The translations under genes and the position numbers were made by a program. 64,000 nucleotides of DNA. It comes from Nocardioides jishulii. Its GTDB lineage: Bacteria; Actinomycetota; Actinomycetes; Propionibacteriales; Nocardioidaceae. How positions within the stretch are numbered: position 1 is the stretch's first letter; each line of letters begins with the position of its first letter. The notes under the pieces were generated by a model. The model saw only the letters and a list, made by a program, of their open reading frames with translations. It made no database searches and was not told where the DNA came from. The stretch covers positions 2,418,001 through 2,482,000 of the forward strand of contig NZ_CP040748.1 in NCBI RefSeq assembly GCF_006007965.1, written 5' to 3'. Below, piece by piece: positions 10,405 through 20,583 of the stretch.

Positions 10405-10752
10405 TCACCGCTTCGGCGGCTTCGGCGACCTCGCGATCGCCCGTTCGACGGCGGGGCGCACCCAGGCGTCGAGGCTCGCGGCGTCGGGCAGGTCCTCGGC
10501 CGCGACGAGCACGATGCCACCCATCGTCCGCGCCCCCATCGTGGCCAGCCGAGCACCTTGGGCCAGCGCGGACTCGACGCCCTCCTTGCCGACGTGGACC
10601 ATGAGGTCGACGTCGCCGGTGCCGACGGCCATGTGGGTGTTGACGGTCCAGCACAACCCGCCGAACATGCTGATCTCGCGATAGCCGTCCTCGCCGGCCG
10701 CGGACACGACCGCCTCGCGGATGCGGCCGGCCAGCTCCTCGTCGTACGCCAT
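10405..10752 (-). CDS. TfoX N-terminal domain protein
   Basis: A 115-residue protein starting at the ATG at 10752, with GAGGAGAGG 7 bp upstream. A longer open frame adds residues before this start, but the ribosome site supports MAYDEELAGRIREAV. The signature ISMFGGLCWTVNTHMAVGT (about residues 29-47) is the MFGG motif of TfoX_N-type proteins. In gammaproteobacteria TfoX regulates competence. The short actinobacterial stand-alone versions have no proven role. It converges on the truncated VOC gene and diverges from the DHFR-like gene. Confidence 0.82.
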   Translation of the reverse strand: MAYDEELAGRIREAVVSAAGEDGYREISMFGGLCWTVNTHMAVGTGDVDLMVHVGKEGVESALAQGARLATMGARTMGGIVLVAAEDLPDAASLDAWVRPAVERAIARSPKPPKR

Positions 10753-10935
10753 CGGACGCCCTCTCCTCGTGCCCACCTGACGAGCGCCGCCCGAGGGGCT
10801 GGGCAGACCCGCACAGCACTGTTACGTTGCGATCATGCCCGGATTCCCGGCCGCCCGCGACCCCCGCGCCGGCCTGACGGGGAGCCCCAGTGCCCGGAAC
10901 GCCAGGGCCCAGACCTGACGACCCGGAGGACGACG

Positions 10936-11499
10936 ATGCGCACCGTCTCCTACTCGATGAACGCGTCGCTCGACGGCTTCGTGGAGGATGCCACTGGGGG
11001 CTTCGACTGGTCGATGCCGGACCCCGACGTCTTCCGGGCGCACATCGAGGAGATCCGCGGCGTCGGCGTCCACCTGCTCGGACGGCGCCTCCACGAGACG
11101 ATGCTCTACTGGGAGACGGCCGACGCGAGCACCTTCGACTCCGACGAGCGGGAGTGGGCGACGTGGTGGAACGCGCTGCCGAAGGTCGTCTTCTCCCGCA
11201 CGCTCACCGAGGTGCAGGGCATCAACACCCGGCTCGCGACTGGCACGCTGGCCGAGGAGGTCGCCCGCTGGCGCGACACACCGGGCGACGGCGACATCGC
11301 CATCGGTGGCGCCATCCTGGCGGCCGAGGCCGCCGACCTCGGGCTGATCGACGAGTACCGGGTGATGGTGCACCCCGTCCTGGTCGGTGGCGGGAAGCCC
11401 TACTTCGCGCGGAACCAGAGGCAGGTCGAGCTCGAGCTGCTCGACACCCGCACCTTCGCCAACGGGGTGGTCCGCCTTCGCCACCGCGTCCGGCGCTGA
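10936..11499 (+). CDS. Dihydrofolate reductase family (RibD C-terminal-like) protein
   Basis: A 187-residue protein; the ATG at 10936 follows CGGAGGA by 6 bp. It has the RibD_C/DHFR-like fold seen in many actinobacterial proteins: MRTVSYSMNASLDGFVED at the N-terminus, HLLGRRLHETMLYW near residue 40, IAIGGAILAAEAADLGLIDEY near 115-135, then VHPVLVGGGKPYF. Such proteins probably bind NADPH; a folate or pteridine substrate is not established. It is neither the main FolA nor a full RibD. The gene stands alone, divergent from the TfoX-like gene. Confidence 0.85.
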   Translation: MRTVSYSMNASLDGFVEDATGGFDWSMPDPDVFRAHIEEIRGVGVHLLGRRLHETMLYWETADASTFDSDEREWATWWNALPKVVFSRTLTEVQGINTRLATGTLAEEVARWRDTPGDGDIAIGGAILAAEAADLGLIDEYRVMVHPVLVGGGKPYFARNQRQVELELLDTRTFANGVVRLRHRVRR

Positions 11500-11573
11500 G
11501 GCGCCTCTCCCCCGGCCCGTCCCGGCAGCTCGAGTGACCCTCCCGAGGCGGCCCTGCCTGCGTCCGGCAGGCT

Positions 11574-12098
11574 GTGACCGTGACCGACGCTCGTGTACGT
11601 CCCTGGCTCCTCGAGGCACTCGCCCACGGCAGCGCCAGTCCGCTGGACGTGGCGCGGCTGACGTGGCAACGCCACGAGGCCGAGATCCGTTCCGCCGGCG
11701 ACCTGCTCTACACGTGGCAGCTGGACCTGCAGGAGTGTGCCGCGGCGATGGCACGTGACGGCTCCCTCCTCGTGGACCCTGACGGACGGTGGGCCCTCAC
11801 CGGCGTCACACCCTCGCCGGGACGCGACGCGTGGCGTGAGGACGAGATCGTGGTGGCCGTGGCGGCGTACGTCGCCCTGCTGCGCGCCGAGCACACCGGC
11901 CAGCCCCTGCGCACGAGCAGCGTCATCGCCGACGTGCTCGCCCGCACCGGTCGTACGTCGTCGCAGCTCGACGCCCTGATGGCCAACATCTCCGCGGTGG
12001 TGCAGGAGCACGGCTACGCACCCCTGTCGTCGTACCCGCCCCGGTCCAACGTGCCGCGCGGCGTACGTCCGGCAGTCGCTGCAGCGCTCGAGGCCTGA
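11574..12098 (+). CDS. Hypothetical protein
   Basis: A 174-residue protein not assigned to a family. It is mostly alpha-helical by composition, with a central ...LLYTWQLDLQECAAAMARDGSLLVDPDGRW segment and a C-terminal helical part with TGRTSSQLDALMANI. Two in-frame GTG codons (11574 and 11580) could start it; neither has a strong ribosome site, though AGG of GGCAGG lies upstream. A small GCCTGC/GCAGGC inverted repeat just precedes the start. It ends 2 bp before the convergent MOSC gene, and codon use is like the backbone. DNA-binding is possible from the helical content but unsupported. Confidence 0.55.
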   Translation: MTVTDARVRPWLLEALAHGSASPLDVARLTWQRHEAEIRSAGDLLYTWQLDLQECAAAMARDGSLLVDPDGRWALTGVTPSPGRDAWREDEIVVAVAAYVALLRAEHTGQPLRTSSVIADVLARTGRTSSQLDALMANISAVVQEHGYAPLSSYPPRSNVPRGVRPAVAAALEA

Positions 12099-12100
12099 CC

Positions 12101-12694
12101 TCAGACCGGTCGCAGCGGTTCGTGGGGGCCTTCCGGGAGGGTGACGGTGATCGGGGCTCCGGGCACGACCTCACCGCCGCGCTCGACCACCGACATCACT
12201 CCGGACTTGCGGATCACCCCAGGCGTGGCCGCGCCCGCGCTCCCCGTGGGTGGCGCGGGGTCACCCATGGGTGTCCCGTCAGCGCGAGCGAGCACGACCT
12301 TCAGCAACCCCGGCCGAAAGGTGTTGATCTGCGCGCACGGATTGCGCAGGCCGGTCAACCGCACCACGGGGCCGCCCAGGTCGAGCAGCGTCCCGGTCGG
12401 CAGCGCCAGCAGGTCGATCCCTGCCGTGGTGACGTTCTCGCCCAGGTCGCCGGGCGCGAGGTCGTGGCCGGCGGTGCGTGCCTCGTCGAAGAGCTCGGCG
12501 TGGATCAGGTGGACCTGGCGCAGGTTGGGCTGGTGGGGATCGCGCCGCACCCGCGAACGGTGCTGGACGAGCATCCCAGCGTGTGCGTCACCGAGCACGC
12601 CCATCCCCGCGACCAGGGTGATCGTCTCGACAGGTCTCTTGCTGAAGCGGTGGAGCCGGTCCCGGCAGACGGCGACGACTTGAGGGGTGACCAC
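12101..12694 (-). CDS. MOSC domain protein, downstream copy
   Basis: A 197-residue MOSC (molybdenum cofactor sulfurase C-terminal) protein; GAGAGG lies 8 bp before the GTG at 12694, while the open frame reaches 12715. Such domains bind molybdenum cofactor sulfur or act in detoxifying reductions. Family landmarks are GVLGDAHAGMLVQHR, RQVHLIHAEL, GDLGENVTTAGIDLL and TGLRNPC with the conserved Cys near residue 119. It shares most of its sequence with the gene immediately upstream, so this is a tandem duplication. The spacing (37 bp) and shared strand suggest one transcript. Confidence 0.85.
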   Translation of the reverse strand: MVTPQVVAVCRDRLHRFSKRPVETITLVAGMGVLGDAHAGMLVQHRSRVRRDPHQPNLRQVHLIHAELFDEARTAGHDLAPGDLGENVTTAGIDLLALPTGTLLDLGGPVVRLTGLRNPCAQINTFRPGLLKVVLARADGTPMGDPAPPTGSAGAATPGVIRKSGVMSVVERGGEVVPGAPITVTLPEGPHEPLRPV

Positions 12695-12731
12695 CTCGGC
12701 ATCCTCTCGCACCACGGGTCGGTTGGCGAGG

Positions 12732-13319
12732 TCAGACCGGCTCCATCGGCGCGTGCGGGCCCTCCGGGAGGGTGACCCGGATCGGCGCCCCGGGCAGCAC
12801 GTCCCCGCCCCGCTCGACCACCGACATCACGCCCGCCTTGCGGATCACCGGTGGCACTTCAGGCCGCGGTTCGTCGGGCACGGCCCGCCCCATCGGGGTC
12901 CCGTCCGCGCGTGCCAGCACCACCTTGAGCAGGCCCGGCTTGAAACGGTTGATCAGCACGCACGGGTTGCGCAGGCCGGTCAGCCGCAGCACCGGCCCTC
13001 CGAGGTCCAGCAGCGTGCTGACGGGCAACGTCAACAGGCCGATCCCTGCCGTGGTGACGTTCTCGCCCAGGTCGCCGGGGCCGATCTCGAAGCCCCGCTC
13101 CCGGGCCTCCTCGAAGAGCTCGGACTGGATCAGGTGGACCTGGCGCAGGTTGGGCTGGTTGGGGTCCTTGCGGGCGGCGTAGCGGTGCTGCACCAACGTC
13201 CCCGCGTGGGCGTCGCCCAGCACGCCGATCCCCGCGACGAGGGTGATCGAGTCGACGGGCACCTTGGAGAAACGGTGGGCCTGGTCGCGGCTGACGGCGA
13301 CCACGTACGGGGCGGGCAT
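12732..13319 (-). CDS. MOSC domain protein, upstream copy
   Basis: A 195-residue MOSC protein, the first gene of a tandem pair. It has GVLGDAHAGTLVQHR, GDLGENVTTAGIGLL and the conserved cysteine in TGLRNPC. The duplicated proteins match along almost their full length (for example LLKVVLARADGTPMG in both). The main difference is a variable proline-rich loop near residue 155 (AVPDEPRPEVPPV here, DPAPPTGSAGAATPGV in the other). Both keep the cysteine, so neither looks dead. No molybdoenzyme gene is adjacent to indicate the partner. Confidence 0.85.
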   Translation of the reverse strand: MPAPYVVAVSRDQAHRFSKVPVDSITLVAGIGVLGDAHAGTLVQHRYAARKDPNQPNLRQVHLIQSELFEEARERGFEIGPGDLGENVTTAGIGLLTLPVSTLLDLGGPVLRLTGLRNPCVLINRFKPGLLKVVLARADGTPMGRAVPDEPRPEVPPVIRKAGVMSVVERGGDVLPGAPIRVTLPEGPHAPMEPV

Positions 13320-13365
13320 GCTGACATCGTGCCGCCTGGGCTCAAGCGGCCCGCAGCCACGTACG

Positions 13366-13405
13366 ACGCAGGGCGCCGCTCCCCGAGGGGAACGACGCCC
13401 TGCGT
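13366..13405 (-). terminator. Terminator of gdhA
   Basis: A 10-bp stem ACGCAGGGCG (13366-13375) with CGCCCTGCGT (13396-13405) encloses a smaller CCCC/GGGG hairpin. It lies 17 bp beyond the gdhA stop on the minus strand. Confidence 0.7.
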
Positions 13406-13422
13406 GACGCAGTTGTCCGGAC

Positions 13423-15534
<2,112 letters not shown>

Positions 15535-15538
<4 letters not shown>

Positions 15539-16512
15539 CGAGTGAAGACGATCTTTCCGAAGAGGTCACCCTCGGCCATGGCGGCGAAGCCCTCGCGGGC
15601 GTCCTCCATGGGAAGGGTGCGATCGACCAACGGACGGGTGCCGGTCGCGTCGAGCAGGCGTACGAGGGCGGCGAGCTCGTCACGCGTGCCCATCGTGGAA
15701 CCGATGACCTGCAGCTGGAGGAAGAAGATGCGGGTGAGCTCGGCGTCGTCGAGCTGCGGTCCGGACGTGGTGCCCGAGATGACGATCTTGCCTCCGGGGC
15801 GCAGGGAGCGCACCGAGTGCGACCAGGTGGCGCGACCGACGGTCTCCATCACCGCGTCGACCTTGACGGGCAGCCTGGCGCCGGACTCGAACGCCTCGTG
15901 GGCACCGATCTCCAGCGCCCGAGCCCGCTTGGCCTCGTCACGCGAGGTGACCAGGACGGTCAGCCCGCCGGCGCGGGCGAGGGTGATGAGCGCAGTGGCG
16001 ACGCCGCCGCCGGCGCCCTGCACGAGCACGGTGTCGCCAGGCTTGAGGTTGCCCTGGGTGAAGAGCATCCGGTAGGCGGTCAGCCACGCCGTCGGCAGGC
16101 AGGCCGCCTCGGCGAAGCTCATCGATGCCGGCTTCGCCACCACGTTGCGCGTGGGGACGACGACCTTGTCGGCGAACGTGCCCTGGTGGCGCTCGGAGAG
16201 CAGGGAGCGCTTCGGGTCCAGCGTCTCGTCGCCGGTCCAGTCAGGGCTGGAGACCACGGCGTGGACGACGACCTCGTTGCCGTCCTCGTCGAGGCCCGCC
16301 GCGTCGCACCCGAGGATCATCGGGAGCGCTTCCTCGCGCAGACCGACGCCCTGCAGCGACCACAGGTCGTGGTGGTTGAGCGAGGCCGCCTTCACCGTCA
16401 CCGTCGTCCAGCCCTCGGGAGCGACCGGGTCAGGTCGCTCCCCGACCACCAGTCCGGCCAAGGGGTCGGCGGCGTCACGGGGCGCGAAGGACGAGGCGTA
16501 GACGGCGAACAT
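15535..16512 (-). CDS. Zinc-type alcohol dehydrogenase-like (MDR) oxidoreductase
   Basis: A 325-residue medium-chain dehydrogenase/reductase. The ATG at 16512 has AAGG 8 bp upstream and lies 10 bp after the malic enzyme stop. It has the GroES-like N-terminal half (SLNHHDLWSLQGVG, ILGCDAAGLDEDGNEV) and the nucleotide-binding VLVQGAGGGVATALITLA (about residues 157-174). Residues that bind catalytic zinc in true alcohol dehydrogenases are largely missing (no GHE-type motif), so it is probably a zinc-independent quinone-oxidoreductase-like enzyme. Substrate unknown. It belongs to the same operon as the malic enzyme and SDR. Confidence 0.88.
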
Positions 16513-16522
16513 GCGGTCAACC

Positions 16523-17713
16523 TTACTTGCGGGCAACCCCGTCACGCCGTGCAGCGTCCGCGACGGCCCGGGAGACGGCCGGGCCGACCCGCGGGTCGAA
16601 GGGGGACGGGATGATCATGTCCTCGGCCAGGGCGTCGCCCACGAGCTCGGCGAGCGCCTCGGCGGCGGCCAGCTTCATGCCCTCGGTGATCTTCGTGGCG
16701 TGCACGTCGAAGGCGCCGCGGAAGATGCCCGGGAAGCAGAGCACGTTGTTGATCTGGTTCGGGAAGTCCGACCGACCCGTCGCGACCACGCGGGCGTACT
16801 TGTGCGCCACGTCGGGGTGGACCTCGGGCGTGGGGTTGGCCAGGCCGAAGATGATCGCGTCGGGCGCCATGGTCGCCACGATCTCCTCGGGCACGGTGCC
16901 GCCCGAGACGCCGATGTAGACGTCGGCGCCGTCCATCGCGTCGGCGAGGGTGCCGCTGCGTCCGAAGTTGTCGGCGGTCTCACGAGCCAGCGCAGCCTTC
17001 ACGTCGGTGAGGTCGCTGCGCTCGGAGTTGAGCACCCCACGGCGGTCGAGGACCGCGATGTCGCGGATGCCGGCGCCCAGCAGGATCCGGGCGACGGCCA
17101 CGCCTGCGGCGCCGGCGCCCGAGACGACGACCCGGGTGGAGGACGGCGTACGTCCGGTGAGCTTGAGGGCGTTCTTCAGCGCGGCGAGCGCGACCACGGC
17201 GGTGCCGTGCTGGTCGTCGTGGAAGACCGGGATGTCGAGGCGTTCCTTGAGACGGTTCTCGATCTCGAAGCAGCGCGGTGCGGAGATGTCCTCGAGGTTG
17301 ATCCCACCGAAGCTGGGCGCCAGGCGCGCCACCGTCTCGATGATCTCCTCGGTGTCGGTCGTGTCGAGGCAGATCGGCACGGCGTCGACGCCGCCGAACT
17401 GCTTGAAGAGCACGGCCTTGCCCTCCATCACCGGCATGGCGGCGGCAGGGCCGATGTCACCCAGGCCGAGGACCGCGGTGCCGTCGGTGATGACCGCGAC
17501 CACGTTCGGGACCCACGTGTACTCCTGGGTCATCGAGGGGTCCGCGGCGATCGCCTCACAGACCCGGGCGACGCCCGGCGTGTAGGCGAGGGAGAGCTCC
17601 TCGGCCCCCTTGAGCGCTACGCGCGACACCGTCTCCAACTTGCCGCCTACGTGAAGGTCGAAGACCGGGTCACCGTGGAAGGGGTGGGGAGCGTTGTCGG
17701 GAGCGTGTGACAT
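16523..17713 (-). CDS. NAD(P)-dependent malic enzyme
   Basis: A 396-residue short-form malic enzyme that oxidatively decarboxylates malate to pyruvate. The start ATG is at 17713 ([18 protein letters not shown]). Motifs are [15 protein letters not shown], the [14 protein letters not shown] malate/metal region, [29 protein letters not shown], the nucleotide-binding [17 protein letters not shown] and LANPTPEV. It lacks the C-terminal phosphotransacetylase domain of MaeB. Whether it uses NAD or NADP cannot be told from sequence. It lies 89 bp after sodX on the same strand, with an AT-rich patch (TATATT near 17795) between that may hold its promoter. Confidence 0.93.
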   Translation of the reverse strand: MSHAPDNAPHPFHGDPVFDLHVGGKLETVSRVALKGAEELSLAYTPGVARVCEAIAADPSMTQEYTWVPNVVAVITDGTAVLGLGDIGPAAAMPVMEGKAVLFKQFGGVDAVPICLDTTDTEEIIETVARLAPSFGGINLEDISAPRCFEIENRLKERLDIPVFHDDQHGTAVVALAALKNALKLTGRTPSSTRVVVSGAGAAGVAVARILLGAGIRDIAVLDRRGVLNSERSDLTDVKAALARETADNFGRSGTLADAMDGADVYIGVSGGTVPEEIVATMAPDAIIFGLANPTPEVHPDVAHKYARVVATGRSDFPNQINNVLCFPGIFRGAFDVHATKITEGMKLAAAEALAELVGDALAEDMIIPSPFDPRVGPAVSRAVADAARRDGVARK

Positions 17714-17802
17714 GCGTCGGATTCTGGCACGGCAAGGTGTCATGGCCTCACGTGGATCCCGCGCCGAGGCACGGGGTGACGCACCTCACTGTCATATATT
17801 CT

Positions 17803-18174
17803 CTACACTTTGTCAGTGGCTGCGGAAACGCGAGCGCGCAGTCGCCCGGGACGGGGCCACAGGCGCGCGACCGCCACGCCGAGCACGTCCTCGTGGGCCA
17901 CCACGCCGCGGTGGCGCGAGTCGACGCCGACCTCGGGGGCGTCGCTCAACAACCACCATCCCGGGGCGCCGGTCCTCGTGGCGCGCGCCTCGACGGCTCG
18001 CTTCACCACCAACGTCCCGTCCGGGAACCTCGCCACCACGACGTCGCCGGGCCGCACCTCGCCCCCGTGGTGCACGAGGAGCCGGTCCCCCGGATCCAGG
18101 GCCGGACGCATGGATTCGCCCTCTACGCGCGCGAGCCCGACGCGCGAGGCACCCCTGAAAGCAAGTCGGCCCAT
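17803..18174 (-). CDS. sodX: Nickel-type superoxide dismutase maturation protease
   Basis: A 123-residue S26-type signal peptidase domain with GESMRPALDPGDRLLV holding the catalytic Ser (about residue 21) and VVKRAVEARA holding the general-base Lys (about 58). It has no membrane segment, as expected for a protease that acts on cytosolic Ni-SOD precursor. It removes the N-terminal leader of SodN to expose His1 for nickel binding. sodN is divergent and starts 57 bp away. In Streptomyces the two genes usually run in the same direction, so the head-to-head layout here differs. The identification rests on both the motifs and this neighbour. Confidence 0.9.
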   Translation of the reverse strand: MGRLAFRGASRVGLARVEGESMRPALDPGDRLLVHHGGEVRPGDVVVARFPDGTLVVKRAVEARATRTGAPGWWLLSDAPEVGVDSRHRGVVAHEDVLGVAVARLWPRPGRLRARVSAATDKV

Positions 18175-18230
18175 GCGGGTAGTGTCGCATTCACCAGTTC
18201 AGGCTTGACGTACGACCGAGAGGAACGCCG

Positions 18231-18632
18231 ATGTTCTCCCGCTTCATCGCCCCGACCGTCACCGTGTCCGCGCACTGCGACCTGCCGTGCGGCGTCTACG
18301 ACCCCGCCCAGGCCCGCATCGAGGCCGAGTCGATCAAGGCGATCATCGCCAAGGTCGCCGACAACGACGACCCCGACTTCCGCACCCGCGCCGTCCTGAT
18401 CAAGGAGGAGCGCTCGGAGCTCGTCAAGCACCACCTCTGGGTGCTGTGGACCGACTACTTCAAGGCTCCGCACTTCGAGAAGTACCCGCAGCTGCACACC
18501 CTCTTCAACGAGGCCACCAAGCTGGCCGGTGCCGGCGGCACGAAGGGCACGCTCGACGCGGCCGCTGCCGACGACCTGCTCTCGAAGATCGACCAGATCG
18601 CCGAGATCTTCTGGGAGACCAAGAAGGCCTGA
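18231..18632 (+). CDS. sodN: Nickel superoxide dismutase
   Basis: A 133-residue precursor that removes superoxide in the cytoplasm. After a 14-residue leader (MFSRFIAPTVTVSA) the mature protein starts HCDLPCGVYDP: His1, Cys2 and Cys6 form the nickel hook. The remainder is the four-helix bundle with KHHLWVLWTDYFK. GAGAGGAACGCCG provides the ribosome site. The last seven codons and stop belong to the 24-bp attachment core of the element inserted directly downstream. The duplicated core keeps the protein intact, ending ETKKA. The presumed original terminator now lies 10 kb away (28810-28857). Confidence 0.97.
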   Translation: MFSRFIAPTVTVSAHCDLPCGVYDPAQARIEAESIKAIIAKVADNDDPDFRTRAVLIKEERSELVKHHLWVLWTDYFKAPHFEKYPQLHTLFNEATKLAGAGGTKGTLDAAAADDLLSKIDQIAEIFWETKKA

Positions 18633-18640
18633 GGCATCCA
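18612..18640. repeat. attL: left attachment core in the sodN 3' end
   Basis: TGGGAGACCA...CCTGAGGC, 24 bp at 18612-18635, recurs exactly at 28782-28805. With one mismatch the match extends to 28 of 29 bp (to 18640). It covers the last codons and the stop of sodN. Confidence 0.92.
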
Positions 18641-18657
18641 GCAGGTCTCTGACCTGC
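18641..18657. terminator. Small hairpin at the left end of the element
   Basis: GCAGGTC (18641-18647), TCT loop and GACCTGC (18651-18657) form a perfect 7-bp stem followed by AAAG. It lies between the 3' ends of sodN (plus) and the integrase gene (minus), so it may terminate both and replace the displaced sodN terminator. Confidence 0.5.
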
Positions 18658-18664
18658 AAAGACG

Positions 18665-19735
18665 TCAGCTAGACGCCGCTCCAGTCCGCAGCCAGTCCGC
18701 GGAGCTGAGGGCGGCGTCTAGCGCATTTCGGGTGCGGTCCTCATCGCCCGGCACCAGGTGCGCATAGGTCCGCAGCGTGATGTTCGCGGACCCGTGGCCG
18801 AGGAGCTTCTGCACCTGAACGATGGACGCTCCCCCGGACAACGCCACCGATGCGCAATAGTGCCGCAGGTCGTGGCTTGTGAAGTCGACGCCAGCTCTGC
18901 TGGTTGCGTCCTTGAGAATCTGCTTCCACCGTCGGTACGACAAAGGCTTTCCGAACTCATCGAGGAGCAGGGGGCCGTCGCCGTTGTGCTCGAGTCGTGC
19001 GATCGCGTCCAGGACGACCTGACCGATGGGTACCACCCGGCTCACACTCGACTTGGTGGGGGCGATCTCGTTGGATTGGAGGCGTTGCTTGCTGACGTCG
19101 ATGGTCCGGCGCAGATAGTCCACGTCGAACACGTTGAGCCCGAGCAGTTCCCCGATTCGCAGTCCAGAGCCCGCCAGGATCACCACGATGGGGCGCCATC
19201 GCTCATCCAGTTCGTCACAGACGGCCTGAATCTCATCCAGGGTGGGCGGGACCACCTCGGTGCGCGTTCCGGGCGGGAGAGCGACGTCTATGCACGGCGA
19301 GAAGGCAATGAGCCGGTCTCGCACGGCCGACGAGAACACGCGAGCAAGCACGTCATAGATGTTGCGGATGGTGCCGGGCGCTAGACCCTTGTCGACCAGA
19401 CGCTTGACGAACGCCTCAACGTGCATCGGGCGGACGGCCTTGATGGGGTACTCCCCCAGTTCCGGCAGGACATGGACGCGTAGCGCGTTGTCGATGATCT
19501 GGAGCGTGCCGGCTCTGTTGACGCGGTTGCTCTCCCACGCGGCGGCGTAGTCAGCGACCTTGACGAGGCCCGCCCGAGGGTCGACATAGGTTCCCGCTAC
19601 CTGCGATGCGGTGACCTCGTCGAGCCATCGTTGGGCGTCGACCTTCCGCGGGAAATGACGCGCATGCTCCTTGCCGGCCTCATCGCGGTAGCGGGCGCGC
19701 CACTTGCCGTTGTCACGCTTCTGGATGCTAGCCAT
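18665..19735 (-). CDS. int: Tyrosine-type site-specific integrase
   Basis: A 356-residue phage-type integrase. An N-terminal AP2-like arm-binding domain (ASIQKRDNGKWRARYRDEAGKEHARHF) and a SAM-like core-binding domain precede the catalytic domain. Catalytic residues: Arg in GSGLRIGELLGL (about 205), HDLRHYCAS (about 297), LLGHGSANITLRTYAHL with the later His and the nucleophile Tyr (about 332). The start at 19735 overlaps the repressor stop by 8 bp; the open frame reaches 19756. It reads towards attL, which lies 24 bp beyond its stop, as in most integrated elements. It presumably catalyses recombination at the sodN core. Confidence 0.95.
   Translation of the reverse strand: MASIQKRDNGKWRARYRDEAGKEHARHFPRKVDAQRWLDEVTASQVAGTYVDPRAGLVKVADYAAAWESNRVNRAGTLQIIDNALRVHVLPELGEYPIKAVRPMHVEAFVKRLVDKGLAPGTIRNIYDVLARVFSSAVRDRLIAFSPCIDVALPPGTRTEVVPPTLDEIQAVCDELDERWRPIVVILAGSGLRIGELLGLNVFDVDYLRRTIDVSKQRLQSNEIAPTKSSVSRVVPIGQVVLDAIARLEHNGDGPLLLDEFGKPLSYRRWKQILKDATSRAGVDFTSHDLRHYCASVALSGGASIVQVQKLLGHGSANITLRTYAHLVPGDEDRTRNALDAALSSADWLRTGAASS
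18684..18700 (+). repeat. Arm-type direct repeat, left copy
   Basis: GTCCGCAGCCAGTCCGC is repeated exactly at 28658-28674 near the right end, in the same orientation. It contains two GTCCGC words and lies in the integrase 3' coding end, 49 bp inside attL. It probably binds the integrase arm domain. Confidence 0.6.
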
Positions 19736-20306
19736 CGGTCGGATCCGCATCCGCATTGTGGATGACGTAATCCACGCTGCGCTCGATAAGCGCCTTGTCT
19801 GTGCGACGTTCGGCTTCTATCTCTCCGAGTGCGCCCTGGACGACCTTCACGGGGTCGACCTGAAGCAGTGTGGCAGCGTCGTTGAGAAGGGAGTCTTCGA
19901 CGTGAACTTCAGTCCTCTCAATCCCGTCGAGCGTGAACTGCAACGCCATCTTCTTCCTAATGAGGGACAGCGCCGCCTCATGGAGCACTTCCCAAGCCGC
20001 CTCGACGTCGCCCGTGTGTCGCATCAACACCGCCGACCAGTCCATCACCGACTCCTCGGCGACCAACGTTTCGACTCCGACCTCCAAAGCGTTTGCGACA
20101 GCCTTCACCTCTCGCAACTTGAGGGAACGCTGACCCTTCTCGATCTTCACGACGGTCTGCTGTCGGAATGGAACCCCCCGTTCGGCCACCCTGGCTGCGA
20201 GGTCCGTTTGCGTTAGGTCTCGCGCCTTGCGCAACTTCTCCAAGTTTTTCCCCACTTGGGCATCGAAGCGGTCGACGGACCCTGCGGATTTCGGTTGATC
20301 AGTCAT
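19728..20306 (-). CDS. XRE-family transcriptional regulator (element repressor)
   Basis: A 192-residue protein starting at the ATG at 20306. A Cro/CI-type helix-turn-helix spans about residues 19-75 (LRKARDLTQTDLAARVAERG, QQTVVKIEKGQRSLKL). A C-terminal half without a clear peptidase Ser/Lys pair follows, so classical RecA-stimulated self-cleavage is not evident. It is divergent from xis, with several inverted repeats in the 90-bp gap, the usual layout of an immunity repressor. Its stop overlaps the integrase start, so repressor and integrase probably share one mRNA. The gene is less GC-rich than its flanks. Confidence 0.85.
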   Translation of the reverse strand: MTDQPKSAGSVDRFDAQVGKNLEKLRKARDLTQTDLAARVAERGVPFRQQTVVKIEKGQRSLKLREVKAVANALEVGVETLVAEESVMDWSAVLMRHTGDVEAAWEVLHEAALSLIRKKMALQFTLDGIERTEVHVEDSLLNDAATLLQVDPVKVVQGALGEIEAERRTDKALIERSVDYVIHNADADPTDG

Positions 20307-20316
20307 GGTGGGCACG

Positions 20317-20384
20317 GTACACCGTTTAGGAGTGCTTGCCAAACCCCAAACGGGTGTGTACAGTGGTGTAGACCGACTACACCA
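20317..20384. promoter_or_regulatory. Divergent xis/repressor control region
   Basis: On the plus strand TTGCCA (20336-20341) and TACAGT (20359-20364) are spaced by 17 bp, a sound sigma-70-type promoter for xis. The -10 box runs into a perfect inverted repeat TGGTGTAG-N5-CTACACCA (20364-20384). A second, looser pair, GTACACCGTTT (20317-20327) and AAACGGGTGTGTAC (20348-20361), flanks the -35 box. These are likely operators of the XRE repressor. Confidence 0.7.
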
Positions 20385-20397
20385 GATTGAGGTAATC

Positions 20398-20583
20398 ATG
20401 AATCCGCACCTACTGCGTCTGCCCGAAGTGTCCGAAATGACCGGCATTCCCGCGGCCACGCTCCGCTTCTGGCGACACCAAGGAACCGGCCCTAGGTCCA
20501 CGAAGCTCGGGCGGCGCGTTGTCTACCGAGAAGCCGATGTCATCGCCTGGATCGACGAACAGTTCGAGAAGGCCAGTGCCTAG
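20398..20583 (+). CDS. xis: Excisionase / AlpA-like winged HTH
   Basis: A 61-residue protein with a MerR/excisionase-type helix-turn-helix: LRLPEVSEMTGIPAATLRFWRHQGTGPRSTKLGRRVVY, then EADVIAWIDEQF. This is the standard actinobacterial small excisionase form. It would bind near the att sites and turn integrase towards excision. ATG at 20398 follows GAGGTAATC. It is the first gene of the rightward operon and is divergent from the repressor. Confidence 0.85.
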   Translation: MNPHLLRLPEVSEMTGIPAATLRFWRHQGTGPRSTKLGRRVVYREADVIAWIDEQFEKASA

